Assembly (NCBI RefSeq): GCF_000764185.1
Contig: NZ_JQEC01000014.1
Span: 35,226 to 99,225, forward strand
DNA: 64,000 nt
Source: Colwellia psychrerythraea
GTDB lineage: Bacteria > Pseudomonadota > Gammaproteobacteria > Enterobacterales > Alteromonadaceae
Reading direction: 5' to 3'
Of the stretch, positions 54,366 through 62,951 are shown in pieces. The number at the start of each line of letters is the position of its first letter. Position 1 is the first letter of the stretch. A model generated the notes under the pieces. The model was not told the DNA's origin and searched no databases. It worked only from the letters and a program-made list of their open reading frames with translations. The position numbers and the translations under genes are program-made.

Positions 54366-54950
54366 ATGAAAAAATATAATGTAGCCATATTAGTTAGTAT
54401 TTTGACAATGAGTTCATTACCGGTTTTAGCTGGAGATGTTCTACCCAAAGGTTGGTTTAAAGCTGGAAGCGCCTCCTCGTCCTACAAAATGGGCGTAGAT
54501 GAGAGTTCTACTTTTGATGGCAGTAAATCTGCTTTTATTGAGAGTAATACTGCTAAATCAAAAGGGTTTGGGACATTAATGCAAACTTCTAGTGTTGAAG
54601 GCTATTTAGGGGAGCGTGTTCAATTAACTCTTTATATTAAAACACAAGATATTACTGGCTGGACAGGTGGTTGGTTTAGAATTGATGGTGGTCAAAAGGA
54701 ACCATTAGCGTTCGATAATATGGAAAATAGACCAATTAAAGAAACTACGGAATGGGGAAAGTATACGATAGTTTTAGATGTACCCTCTAACGCTACAGAA
54801 ATGGCCTTCGGTGTACTTCTATATGGAAATGGCAAAGTGTGGTTTGATAATTTAAGCTTCGAAATTGTAGATCGGAACACTCCTTTAACTGATATGTATG
54901 CAAAAAAAAGTCATAAAAAAATTAATAACTTGAGTTTTGAGAACGATTAA
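54366..54950 (+). CDS. Secreted beta-rich protein, first gene of an ECF sigma operon
   Basis: 194 residues. A signal peptide with cleavage after SLPVLA. The mature part alternates short strands (LPKGWFKAGS, GTLMQTSSVEGYLGERVQLT, KYTIVLDVP, KVWFDNLSFEIVD) as in galactose-binding-like jelly rolls, often C-terminal parts of transcription regulators or glycan-binding proteins. The final 20 residues are basic. Its TAA overlaps the ATG of the sigma-factor gene by one base (TAATG), so they are translationally coupled. It could be a ligand-sensing partner or a main target of the sigma factor. Not a named family to me. Confidence 0.7.
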   Translation: MKKYNVAILVSILTMSSLPVLAGDVLPKGWFKAGSASSSYKMGVDESSTFDGSKSAFIESNTAKSKGFGTLMQTSSVEGYLGERVQLTLYIKTQDITGWTGGWFRIDGGQKEPLAFDNMENRPIKETTEWGKYTIVLDVPSNATEMAFGVLLYGNGKVWFDNLSFEIVDRNTPLTDMYAKKSHKKINNLSFEND

Positions 54951-55573
54951 TGAACTCAGTATTCAAAGGTAAGTTGGATAGTAATATAAAAGTTGAACCA
55001 TTTAAAAATCAGGACTTGAGTAAGCCATCAGATAAGATACTCATTGATCAGTTTTTGAATGGTTCAAGGGGGTCTTATGAAGAAATTGTTCAACGATATA
55101 AAGAAAGAATTTTTGGATTTATTTATTTTCAGGTTAAACAACATAAACATGATGCAGAAGATTTAACTCAGGAAGTATTTATTGAGCTTTACAAAAAAGC
55201 AGCTCATTTTCGTAATGAATCTAAATTTTCGACATATTTATTTTCTATTGCAAAGAACATTGTACTTAATTACTTTCGATCAAGCTCTCGACGCTTTTCT
55301 TTATATAAGATTTTTCATAAGGGAGAAGAAGAAAAAGCTATTAATCTTCAAGAACAATATTTATTTGAGGTTGACCAAAAGCAGGTTGTACTTGCTCTAA
55401 ATCGTCTACCTGTAGATGAAAGGCAAATAATTTATCTCTGTGACAAAGAAGATTTCAGTTATTTGCAAATCAGTGAAATTTTGAACATTAAAGTTGGCAC
55501 GGTCCGATCTCGTTTAAGCACAGCCAGAAAGAAAGTTATTAGTTCCTTAAGAGAAGATAATCATGAAATGTGA
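54950..55573 (+). CDS. ECF-type sigma-70 factor
   Basis: 207 residues. Region 2: YKERIFGFIYFQVKQHKHDA, EDLTQEVFIELYKKA, SKFSTYLFSIAKNIVLNYFR. Region 4: ALNRLPVDERQIIYL and VGTVRSRLSTARKKV. The first 35 residues are an extension of no clear motif. The downstream zinc-finger anti-sigma gene overlaps by 11 bp, the standard ECF arrangement. The operon probably autoregulates from a promoter before 54366. Confidence 0.93.
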   Translation: MNSVFKGKLDSNIKVEPFKNQDLSKPSDKILIDQFLNGSRGSYEEIVQRYKERIFGFIYFQVKQHKHDAEDLTQEVFIELYKKAAHFRNESKFSTYLFSIAKNIVLNYFRSSSRRFSLYKIFHKGEEEKAINLQEQYLFEVDQKQVVLALNRLPVDERQIIYLCDKEDFSYLQISEILNIKVGTVRSRLSTARKKVISSLREDNHEM

Positions 55574-56051
55574 AGATATTAAAATTGCTTTAAGTGAGTT
55601 TGTTGATAATGAACTAAACTTTAACAAACATAGCGCTATCAAAGAACATATTGATGGGTGTGAGCAGTGCTCTCGAGAAGTTGATAATCTTAGTACTCTA
55701 AAAAATCAATTGGCGAGGTTTGAATCATCATTAAGTAGTGACTTTGAATTTAAGCTACATCAGCGCATTAATAAAGTTAATCATAAAAGTAGATTTCATA
55801 AATTTTTACCTCTTGCCGCTTCAATTATACTGATTGTACCTTTAGTTCATTATTTAGCATTTATGACTGCGGTTACTATGCTCGATGGATCTATTCACGA
55901 ACTTAAATATATAGGCAAAACGACATCAAGTGATGATGAACAATTTCATAAATGGACGCAATTAGATGATTCTAATAAAAAGTTGGCGTGCAGTGGTTCA
56001 GCAGCAGGAAGTGATTGCTTTGTCGAGATACCATACGTTCCAGGGGTATAA
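55563..56051 (+). CDS. Zinc-finger anti-sigma factor (ZAS type)
   Basis: 162 residues. The N-terminal HxxxCxxC motif (H29, C33, C36 in HIDGCEQC) is the ZAS domain that sequesters ECF sigma factors. One transmembrane helix at about 80-102 and a periplasmic tail of about 60 residues with two further cysteines (LACSG, SDCFVE), which might form a disulfide and sense redox or a ligand. The overlap with the sigma-factor gene couples their levels. Confidence 0.9.
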   Translation: MKCEDIKIALSEFVDNELNFNKHSAIKEHIDGCEQCSREVDNLSTLKNQLARFESSLSSDFEFKLHQRINKVNHKSRFHKFLPLAASIILIVPLVHYLAFMTAVTMLDGSIHELKYIGKTTSSDDEQFHKWTQLDDSNKKLACSGSAAGSDCFVEIPYVPGV

Positions 56052-56371
56052 AAAACTAATCGAGCAATAGTGTTTTTACTATGTCTGCAGTAACAGTTCA
56101 GTACCGTTACAGGAGCATTATTATCATTTGCTTAACTGGCTTAAATCATTAGTACAGGTAACTTTAATGTTAAAGTTACTCCCATGGGTGCCTATTTCAT
56201 CAAAATTGGCGACGGTAGGGTTGATGGCTACCGCTAAACAACCTAAGGCAAAAGTAAGGTTTAAATTACCTCAGGATACTTTAAAGTATTCTGAGGTAAT
56301 TTATTCGTTTATTTTGTTTCTGGCAAGCCTATGATTTTTAAGGCTAATAATTGATTATTCAGCCATTGAGC
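56052..56371. other. Intergenic region with 20-bp palindrome
   Basis: 320 bp. An overlapping set of short frames exists (for example one starting at 56128), but none has a ribosome site, and they overlap the palindrome at 56263-56302. A stretch near 56160-56236 reads VKVTPMGAYFIKIGDGRVDG in one frame, then stops; it might be a coding fossil. Nothing firm. Confidence 0.3.
56263..56302 (+). terminator. Long perfect hairpin, terminator of the sigma operon
   Basis: AAATTACCTCAGGATACTTT and its near-complement (56283-56302), pairing over 20 bp with a single G-U pair. TTATTCGTTT follows. Its length resembles a repetitive palindromic unit as much as a terminator. Confidence 0.6.
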
Positions 56372-56623
56372 TTATTTGAGTTCATGGGCTTTTCGGTATT
56401 TTCCTTCATAATCAAAAAGTCTGTTATTTATGCGCCAGTAATATTTTTGCTTTCTTGCAATAATAAAATATGGGCAAGGTAATATGTTAGCTAACTTCAT
56501 TGCTTGTTGTAGCTTGTTCACTTCGAATGACTTTGTAGAGCCCGGTTGAAGACTAACTTTAACACTAAGGTGTTTAGAAAAAGTATCATTAAACACTTTG
56601 TGCTCATTATTATAATGCGACAT
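56372..56623 (-). CDS. Small basic hypothetical protein
   Basis: 83 residues. The C-terminal half, PYFIIARKQKYYWRINNRLF, is basic and aromatic like a small nucleic-acid-binding protein. There is no signal peptide, and the ribosome site is poor. On the opposite strand to the flanking genes. Real gene uncertain. Confidence 0.4.
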   Translation of the reverse strand: MSHYNNEHKVFNDTFSKHLSVKVSLQPGSTKSFEVNKLQQAMKLANILPCPYFIIARKQKYYWRINNRLFDYEGKYRKAHELK

Positions 56624-56678
56624 GTGAAGAAAATACTTGTAAAATGAAGTGATTAGTTAGATTACAAAAAGGATTTTA

Positions 56679-57305
56679 GTGGTGTTTGAAAGTATTGCGA
56701 TCTATTCAGGGTTAATTGCAACAATCTGGATCTTTATTGGTGTTTATGTAGCAAGTCGATTTTATGCTGGTTACAGTCATTCTAAACAATTTTGTAGTGA
56801 ATTAGGTGCCACGGGTAGCCCAACCGAAAAATTGTCGCCCTTGATTAACAATTACCCTCTAGGCTTTCTATTTTGCTTTTTCGGTTGGTATTTGACGCAG
56901 CTGTCAAATGTTTCAATCTTAGTTAATGTTGCTGGTTGGTTAGTCATAGCTCATGGTATTGGTACTTGGGTAGCAGGTTATTTCCCAATGGACGCTGATC
57001 CATTTACAAAGACTCCAACTTTTAATTGTAAGGTACATTCTTGGGCAGGTTTTATCATGTTGCTTTCACTCGTTGTAGCACCAATATTAATAGCAATAAG
57101 CCCAACGACTGAACTTATCCCACTATATTTCCGCGTTTTTTCAGTAGCTTCTGTTATAGCTGCTGTTTACTATCTATTTGCTATGGCTAAAGCTGTAAAA
57201 TCTAAAAGTAACCCCGGCATCCATCAACGTATTTCCTATGGTTTTCAGCTAATGTGGCTAAGTGTTTTTTCATTAGTGTTGGCCGTCGGTGCCTCTCTAT
57301 TTTAG
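56679..57305 (+). CDS. DUF998 membrane protein
   Basis: 208 residues, GTG start with AAAAAGGA upstream. Six predicted transmembrane helices; the DUF998 core is ELGATGSPTE, ending in YPLGFLFC, then YFPMDADPFTK and HSWAGFIMLLS. Function of the family unknown. It runs into the following VOC gene fragment 50 bp later, suggesting a deletion between the two. Confidence 0.85.
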   Translation: MVFESIAIYSGLIATIWIFIGVYVASRFYAGYSHSKQFCSELGATGSPTEKLSPLINNYPLGFLFCFFGWYLTQLSNVSILVNVAGWLVIAHGIGTWVAGYFPMDADPFTKTPTFNCKVHSWAGFIMLLSLVVAPILIAISPTTELIPLYFRVFSVASVIAAVYYLFAMAKAVKSKSNPGIHQRISYGFQLMWLSVFSLVLAVGASLF

Positions 57306-57357
57306 TAACTATCACTTAGGTGCATATTGCGGCGTTATATTTCACGGAGGATTTAAG

Positions 57358-57681
57358 TTGTTATTCCCTATTTTTGAGACAAATCGGGTTGTCGTTTCAC
57401 CACCGGGTTCTAATGGTGTCACTTTATTATTAGCTCGGGCATCAAAACCGGAGCAAATTGATTTTGTTGGAAATCAAGCTGGTGGTCGAGTATTGCTTTT
57501 TGTAAATACAGATGACTTTTGGCGAGATTATAACCGAATGCTATCTGAAGGTGTAAAATTTATTAGAGAGCCAAAAGTTCAGGATTACGGCACTGTTGCC
57601 GTATTTGAAGATCTGTATGGTAATTTATGGGATTTACTTCAATTAGCGCCTAATCACCCAATGGCATCAAGAGTCCTATAA
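57358..57681 (+). CDS. VOC-superfamily (glyoxalase-like) protein, N-terminally truncated
   Basis: 107 residues from TTG 57358, which has GGAGG 7 bases upstream. From VVVSPPGSNGVTLLLARAS to the end it matches VOC proteins (FVGNQAGGRV, TDDFWRDYNRML, FEDLYGNLWDLLQLAP) of about 130 residues. The first beta-alpha-beta unit with the first metal-binding residue is missing; a longer frame upstream starts in the end of DUF998 and does not supply it. Either the start has been deleted or the protein works as a dimer without it. Probably a pseudogene or non-catalytic remnant. Confidence 0.7.
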   Translation: MLFPIFETNRVVVSPPGSNGVTLLLARASKPEQIDFVGNQAGGRVLLFVNTDDFWRDYNRMLSEGVKFIREPKVQDYGTVAVFEDLYGNLWDLLQLAPNHPMASRVL

Positions 57682-57735
57682 CAAGCCAGTTATTGTGGCA
57701 TTACGTCATAGTGACTCTACCTCAGGTATTTTATT

Positions 57736-58104
57736 ATGATTTTTATTGGGCAAGCATCTACGTTAAGTAACGCTTCAGTTAAGGCTATTAGGCATTATGA
57801 GAGTCTAGGCTTATTACCTGATTTAGGCAGAGCTGGGTCTTATCGTGTATTTACTGAACGTGATATCAATATCATAAAGCTTATTAAGCAGGCTCAAGAA
57901 GTCGGCTTTAAATTGGCCGAACTTAAAAGCGTTTTATTATCAAAAGAAGCCTCTATAGCATGGGGGGAAATAGAAAATATGATGCGCCTAAAAGAGGTAC
58001 AAATTGCTAAAGAAATTTCTATCTTAAATGAAAAACAAGTCAGATTAAGACAATACGCTACAGTTATTAGAGACTGCCTGAGCAAAGATCCCAATTGCTC
58101 CTAA
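57736..58104 (+). CDS. MerR-family transcription regulator
   Basis: 122 residues. The winged helix is SNASVKAIRHYESLGLLPDL with RAGSYRVFTERDIN; a dimerisation coiled coil follows. The last residues carry two cysteines (C114 and C121 in CLSKDPNC), near where CueR-type members bind a metal, so a thiol or metal sensor is plausible. A promoter with the long spacer that MerR proteins untwist lies 22-53 bp downstream of its stop, before the hydroxylase gene. Confidence 0.88.
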   Translation: MIFIGQASTLSNASVKAIRHYESLGLLPDLGRAGSYRVFTERDINIIKLIKQAQEVGFKLAELKSVLLSKEASIAWGEIENMMRLKEVQIAKEISILNEKQVRLRQYATVIRDCLSKDPNCS

Positions 58105-58125
58105 ACCTCTTGTTTAAGATTGTTG

Positions 58126-58157
58126 TTGACTCTCCACCATAGGGGAGAGTTTACACT
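58126..58157 (+). promoter_or_regulatory. MerR-type promoter with 20-bp spacer and operator
   Basis: TTGACT (58126-58131), a 20-bp spacer and TACACT (58152-58157). The spacer contains the inverted repeat ACTCTCC (58129-58135) and GGAGAGT (58144-58150). A 19-20 bp spacer with an internal dyad is diagnostic of MerR-family promoters. Confidence 0.8.
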
Positions 58158-58211
58158 GTCGCTGTTCTTTGTTTGATTGCAGACTTGGAACTAGACAACA
58201 TGGAGGTAAAT

Positions 58212-59078
58212 ATGGAAAATTTGGTGCAACGTTTTTTTGTAATAGTGCTAGTTAGTTTAAGTGCTGTGGTACTTATTATCGCAAATAATCATGAATCTAA
58301 TCTAGAAATTATTTTAGTATTAATATCCGTTATAACGGTAGGCTTAGCCTTTTTTTTAGAAAAAAAAACACCTTTTCGTAAAGCTTGGAATAAAAATATA
58401 GGGGATCTAAAAACGGATCTCAGTAGTGCGGCGACACTAGTTATATTAGTTGACCCGATTATTAAAATACTATTGCCATTGTTGGTTATTGCTGCGTATA
58501 AATGTTGGAATGTAGAGTACACACAAAGCTCATTGCCTTTCTATATTCAGGTCATTGTTGTGACCTTAGTTATTGAGTTTGGAAAATATTGGTCACATCG
58601 ATTACACCACCTGCAGACTTCTTTGTGGTGGTTGCATGCAATGCACCATAGTAGCAAGCGATTGTACTTCATGAATAACCTTAGATTCCATCCTGTTAAT
58701 TACCTTATTAACTCAGTTATTGGCTTTACTCCCGTTATGTTAATGGGGTTTTCGCCGAATGCTATTCTTGGTTATTTAGTTTTGACGCAGCCATTGGTTT
58801 TAATTCAACACGCTAATATTGATTTGAAAAGTGGCTGGTCAAATTATCTTTTTAGTACCAATGAAGCACATCGTTGGCATCACTCAATAACTTCGTCAGA
58901 AGCGAATAGCAATTACGGCAATGCTCTGCTGATTTGGGATCATGTATTTGGCACGTTCAGGGCTCCTGATGGCTTTACCAAAGAAAAGCGCGTGGGGTTA
59001 TTTTCTTCTCGTTCATGTTACCCGGAAAATTCTAGTTATTGGCAGCAAATCAAGTCTATGTTTGTTCCACCCTGTTAA
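58212..59078 (+). CDS. Fatty-acid/sterol hydroxylase-type membrane diiron protein
   Basis: 288 residues from ATG 58212, which has GGAGG six bases before it; longer frames from 58173 or 58200 lack one. Four to five transmembrane helices. The histidine clusters HRLHH, HAMHH and HRWHH, together with an upstream KYWSH, form the diiron site of the sterol desaturase/fatty-acid hydroxylase superfamily. The substrate, probably a membrane lipid or a carotenoid-like compound, cannot be told. Transcription starts from the MerR-type promoter at 58126, so it is presumably induced by the signal of the preceding regulator. Confidence 0.88.
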   Translation: MENLVQRFFVIVLVSLSAVVLIIANNHESNLEIILVLISVITVGLAFFLEKKTPFRKAWNKNIGDLKTDLSSAATLVILVDPIIKILLPLLVIAAYKCWNVEYTQSSLPFYIQVIVVTLVIEFGKYWSHRLHHLQTSLWWLHAMHHSSKRLYFMNNLRFHPVNYLINSVIGFTPVMLMGFSPNAILGYLVLTQPLVLIQHANIDLKSGWSNYLFSTNEAHRWHHSITSSEANSNYGNALLIWDHVFGTFRAPDGFTKEKRVGLFSSRSCYPENSSYWQQIKSMFVPPC

Positions 59079-59164
59079 CTTCGCCTGAATCACGCTTATT
59101 TCACCTTTATTTCACATAAAGATAAATACACTTTCATTTTACTTTCCAAAAAGACAAAAATATT

Positions 59165-59914
59165 ATGAATAAGTATTACTTATCACTGATCTGCTTATGT
59201 GCAGTTTTTAACGTTGGTGCTGTGGATAATGCAGCAGAAAATACTACAACCGAGCTAGCATCGCTCAAACAAAAAATAAATTTTGCGATTATAAAAGTTG
59301 AAAATACTAACAAAGCGCTTTGGTCTTATAAAATTTCTCGTTATGAAAACGAGGAAGGGGACATATCAAGTAGTATTGAGCAACACTCCCCACAAGCAAT
59401 TGAACCATGGTCTCTTAATCAAATTAATGGTCAAGCACCAACAAAAAAACAAATTAAAAAATTTGTTAAAAAGAAACAGGAGCAAAGCAGCACAGATAAA
59501 AAAGAAAAGAAGAGCATACAACTGCCGTTACGCAAGCTAATAAACTCAGAAAGTCTGTCTTTAGTATCCGTAAATGAGAAACATATTGTTATGGCATTTA
59601 ACGTTAATATCAATAAACTTGGCAAAGATTCTAGAGGTAAGTTGCAAGGCAAGTTAGTCTATAACAAAGAGCAACAATTCATTGAAAAAATAACTATTTG
59701 GAATAACGCCGAATTTTCTCCTATGTTCACTGCCAGTATTACCGACTTAACCATAACTATCACTTTTCTACAGATTAATGGCGCAGTACTACTCAAGCAA
59801 AATGACATGAAGATGAAAGGCAGTTTTGCTTACTTTACCGAAATTAACGAAACCTCCCTAGATAGCTATTCAGATTATTTATATCAAGGCGTTCATCACA
59901 TCACTCTAAACTAG
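59165..59914 (+). CDS. Exported protein of unknown function
   Basis: 249 residues. A signal peptide with cleavage after FNVGA. A lysine-rich linker (KKQEQSSTDKKEKK, about 104-117) separates a helical N-terminal segment from a beta-rich C-terminal domain (LQGKLVYNKEQQFIEKITIW, then ASITDLTITITFL). This could be periplasmic. ATG 59165 has no strong ribosome site. No family recognised. Confidence 0.65.
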   Translation: MNKYYLSLICLCAVFNVGAVDNAAENTTTELASLKQKINFAIIKVENTNKALWSYKISRYENEEGDISSSIEQHSPQAIEPWSLNQINGQAPTKKQIKKFVKKKQEQSSTDKKEKKSIQLPLRKLINSESLSLVSVNEKHIVMAFNVNINKLGKDSRGKLQGKLVYNKEQQFIEKITIWNNAEFSPMFTASITDLTITITFLQINGAVLLKQNDMKMKGSFAYFTEINETSLDSYSDYLYQGVHHITLN

Positions 59915-60015
59915 GGATAACGGGAAAATAGCAGCTTTTATAATTTGATTACTACTCACAATAAGGTCATCTATGACTAAGAAACAACCCAAGCATATTC
60001 TATCAATTTGATAAT

Positions 60016-61794
60016 TTAGAACTGCTCAACACTGACCGACCATCCCATATTCTGGCAATGTTTAGTCACTGCTTTAGTTAGGCCTAATGGGCCACAGACA
60101 AAGCAGTGCGGCTTCTTTATTTTTAGTGAATATCTATTATGACTCTTATTTTGTGTACTATTTTTGTTATGATTAAATTCATCTAAGTGGCTGAAGATTT
60201 TTGACCAATCAGGCCGTTGTTTATTAATTGAAATATTTTTTTGTTTATTAAAATACAACCAATCAGGCAAAGAAGATTCTTCTGACTGGGTAAGATAAAT
60301 ATGTATATGCCCACCTAAAATTGGCGATGTAATAAAAGGTTTTAACCAAGAGAGTAATGCACTATCTCTTAATACCCATATTAAATGAAATTGTTTAACT
60401 TGATGTTTGTTACTTAAAAATGCATGCATAAAACCAATAAATGGGGTGATGCCAATACCTCCTGCTATCATAACCCATCGATCATTTTTTGGCATATGAG
60501 CAGCAGGGCTGGCAAAAGGTCCTCTGATATCAACCTTAAGTCTCGCCTGATCTTCATTCAGACTTTCCGTCTGAGGTAACTCATTCATGTATAAATCATT
60601 ACGCGTGGAGGAGGGATATTTTGCACTACCGAATCTGTCATATAATTTTTGGGTCCAATTGCCTTGAACCTTGATTTTTAATCTGATTACATCTTCATCA
60701 CTTCGTTGCCCGGTTAAAGAAAAATCGTGCCACTCGTATCGTTTTATTCCAGGGATGCGTAATTGTAAATAATGTCCCGACTGTATTTTAAACCTAGATG
60801 GTCGAGGTAAGGTAAGTGTCATGACAGAGTCATTCACTTTGATTAATGTCGCTGTTTGATTGTAATAAATACGTACATAGTGCGAAAAGACATATTCGAT
60901 TGCTAAAATGATACAAGGCAAGATCAACCAAGTGTAACGAGGGATATGAAGTAAGGCTAATAAGATCATTAAATAGCCTAGTTTATGTACCTGTTGAAAA
61001 ACATGATGATAGCGTTTACGCATGACCCCAAGGGAGGTAACCCAAAGTGCAATCACCAACAGTAACATCACAATGCCGCATATATTTATACGAAATTGAC
61101 GAGACCATAGCCCAGCCTGACTCAGAGAAGTTACCTCATCATAATGACTGAGGGCTAATGACGGAATGGCATAAGTCATGGTGGAAGAGGAACTATGACA
61201 TTTAGTACAATCTTCTTTCATGATAGGGCGTATTTTATCGTGATACATCGATTCAGGCATGCCTAACGCTATCCAATCGATGACATCTTCAATACTTTCA
61301 TCTTCGCTAACAAATTCATACATGGTGGTTTTCATAGAGCGAACTAAATCAGGTTCCTCACCTAATAAAGTTGCCATGAAGGGTGATTCTAAACTGTTAA
61401 AATACAGCAGGTAACAACTACCATGAATAAGCGAGGCCACGATCAATACATGGCCTAACCAACGGTGTATATTTTTTGCATGTGTTAAAGGTAACCAGCT
61501 TGTCCAGCGAGAACGCCATAGTGCGGCCAATCCGTGGCGCATAACGGGTAACCAGAGCAGGCTTAATATCAATAAAAGATCATAAGCAAAGGCTCTTGCT
61601 ACTTGCAGGTAAATAGTGGTGGTATCATTAGAGTTATATTGAAAGCCAATCCAAAATTGCATTGCTAAAGCAAAGGTTAATAACATTAACCATGGCAGTG
61701 CTAGCCAAGTACAATAATGTTTTTTGAGCCAGCGATAAAAAACATACCCCCTAGAAATAATAGGTGGCTCAAATGTTGTGGCTGTTGATTTCAT
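60016..61794 (-). CDS. Ferric-reductase-like flavocytochrome with an inserted c-type heme motif
   Basis: 592 residues. The N-terminal membrane domain has six helices with heme-b histidines in HRWLGHVLIVASLIHG and HHVFQQVHKLGY. Between helices 3 and 4 is an insertion of about 75 residues with CTKCH (C196-H200), preceded by KIRPIMKE, resembling planctomycete-type cytochrome c. The C-terminal half is FAD binding (WHDFSLTG) and NAD(P) binding (GGIGITPFIGF, FVCGPLGL). The usual reaction carries electrons from NAD(P)H through FAD and two b hemes; the c heme would extend the chain into the periplasm. The partner may be the EB_dh protein encoded upstream. Confidence 0.85.
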   Translation of the reverse strand: MKSTATTFEPPIISRGYVFYRWLKKHYCTWLALPWLMLLTFALAMQFWIGFQYNSNDTTTIYLQVARAFAYDLLLILSLLWLPVMRHGLAALWRSRWTSWLPLTHAKNIHRWLGHVLIVASLIHGSCYLLYFNSLESPFMATLLGEEPDLVRSMKTTMYEFVSEDESIEDVIDWIALGMPESMYHDKIRPIMKEDCTKCHSSSSTMTYAIPSLALSHYDEVTSLSQAGLWSRQFRINICGIVMLLLVIALWVTSLGVMRKRYHHVFQQVHKLGYLMILLALLHIPRYTWLILPCIILAIEYVFSHYVRIYYNQTATLIKVNDSVMTLTLPRPSRFKIQSGHYLQLRIPGIKRYEWHDFSLTGQRSDEDVIRLKIKVQGNWTQKLYDRFGSAKYPSSTRNDLYMNELPQTESLNEDQARLKVDIRGPFASPAAHMPKNDRWVMIAGGIGITPFIGFMHAFLSNKHQVKQFHLIWVLRDSALLSWLKPFITSPILGGHIHIYLTQSEESSLPDWLYFNKQKNISINKQRPDWSKIFSHLDEFNHNKNSTQNKSHNRYSLKIKKPHCFVCGPLGLTKAVTKHCQNMGWSVSVEQF

Positions 61795-61848
61795 GGTTAA
61801 TACTGGCTCGAGTTATTAAAAGGCTGGTTCAATAATTATTTGTCACAG

Positions 61849-62889
61849 TTACTGTTTAAATATGAGTTTGATAGACTTTTTATGATAAAGGTGGTTAATT
61901 TGGCTATTATCAAAAGCAGTTACTCCGAAGTAATAAGCTTTATGTAAATTATCAAATTGTACATCTTGTGTAGCACTGTCTTGGTGATGAGTAATACGTT
62001 TACGTTTGATCTCTAACTGCCAGTGATCATCAAACCAAATGCCTCGGGCAGTAACGTCTGCACGGGCTTGTTCAAATGGGGCAATGACAATGCCACCAAT
62101 TCTATCTCCTGCTTTAAAGGTATCGACAAATGGCACCTTTTTACTGTCCAATATCCAGTCTGGACTTGGTTTTACCTCAGGACCATTCATCCAAGCAGGC
62201 ATATTTGTTTTATTTTTATTGGCGTAATAACCTCCTGAGTGAGGGTTGTCTATATGTCGACCCCATTTATTATTAGTTTCATGTTCATTATCTACGTAAC
62301 CATCATCCATTTGCTTTAACGAGTTGGTACGGGTAGCTTTCCAGTGCCATTCATCGATAGTTTCGCCATCATTTTTGGTGTAATGACGACCGGAAGAGGT
62401 GTCTTTGATACCCTCTAACATGCCTTCTTCCTGCATATGACAGGATTTATCACAACCTTTTTTGATAAAACCGCGCTCATTGATATCCCAATAAATAGCT
62501 AATTTATCTTCATAGTAGGTATTTTCATGTAAGGTATGGTCTAAATTAGACAGCTTAATCCAAGAGCCGTTTTGGCTTTTTTCCCAAGGAAAACGCGCTA
62601 AACTGATTGTCGGATCGTACCAACGGAACAGGAAATAGACATACTCGCTATCATATAAGCTACTTATTTCTATTGAGGTTTCTTTAAGTCCTAGATAGCC
62701 ATTATTTGGTTCGTAAGGCAGCTCATTAAGCTTCACTGTTAATGGCTTAACCAAATTCCAGTGTGCATCTTTTTTTCCATCAATGTTAATGGGATTTGGG
62801 CTATGTTTGGCTTCAATAACCATACGAGCAGCAAAGCTTTGCTCACTTAGCAATAAAAATAATAGTGAGAATAATAATAAATTTTTCAT
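61849..62889 (-). CDS. Exported EB_dh-domain c-type cytochrome
   Basis: 346 residues. Signal peptide with cleavage after SEQSFA. The ethylbenzene-dehydrogenase-like heme-binding fold begins with a DGKKDAHW motif and LRWYD-like strand (FLFRWYDPTI). A CxxxCH heme-binding site, C146-H151 in GCDKSCHMQ, is present; this non-classical spacing is known for such proteins. A second set of conserved residues lies near the C-terminus (GVTAFDNSQINH). It is probably a periplasmic electron carrier. The ferric-reductase-like gene starts 54 bp later. Confidence 0.82.
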   Translation of the reverse strand: MKNLLLFSLLFLLLSEQSFAARMVIEAKHSPNPINIDGKKDAHWNLVKPLTVKLNELPYEPNNGYLGLKETSIEISSLYDSEYVYFLFRWYDPTISLARFPWEKSQNGSWIKLSNLDHTLHENTYYEDKLAIYWDINERGFIKKGCDKSCHMQEEGMLEGIKDTSSGRHYTKNDGETIDEWHWKATRTNSLKQMDDGYVDNEHETNNKWGRHIDNPHSGGYYANKNKTNMPAWMNGPEVKPSPDWILDSKKVPFVDTFKAGDRIGGIVIAPFEQARADVTARGIWFDDHWQLEIKRKRITHHQDSATQDVQFDNLHKAYYFGVTAFDNSQINHLYHKKSIKLIFKQ

Positions 62890-62951
62890 GGTGTTATTAC
62901 CTAAAGTAAATATTTGAGATGTTATTGTTGTTATCTAATGACATGTGAATA

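Noticed and set aside
56128..56334. 68-codon frame on the plus strand
   Set aside because: No ribosome site, composition unlike the neighbours, and its end overlaps the palindrome at 56263-56302. More likely noncoding.
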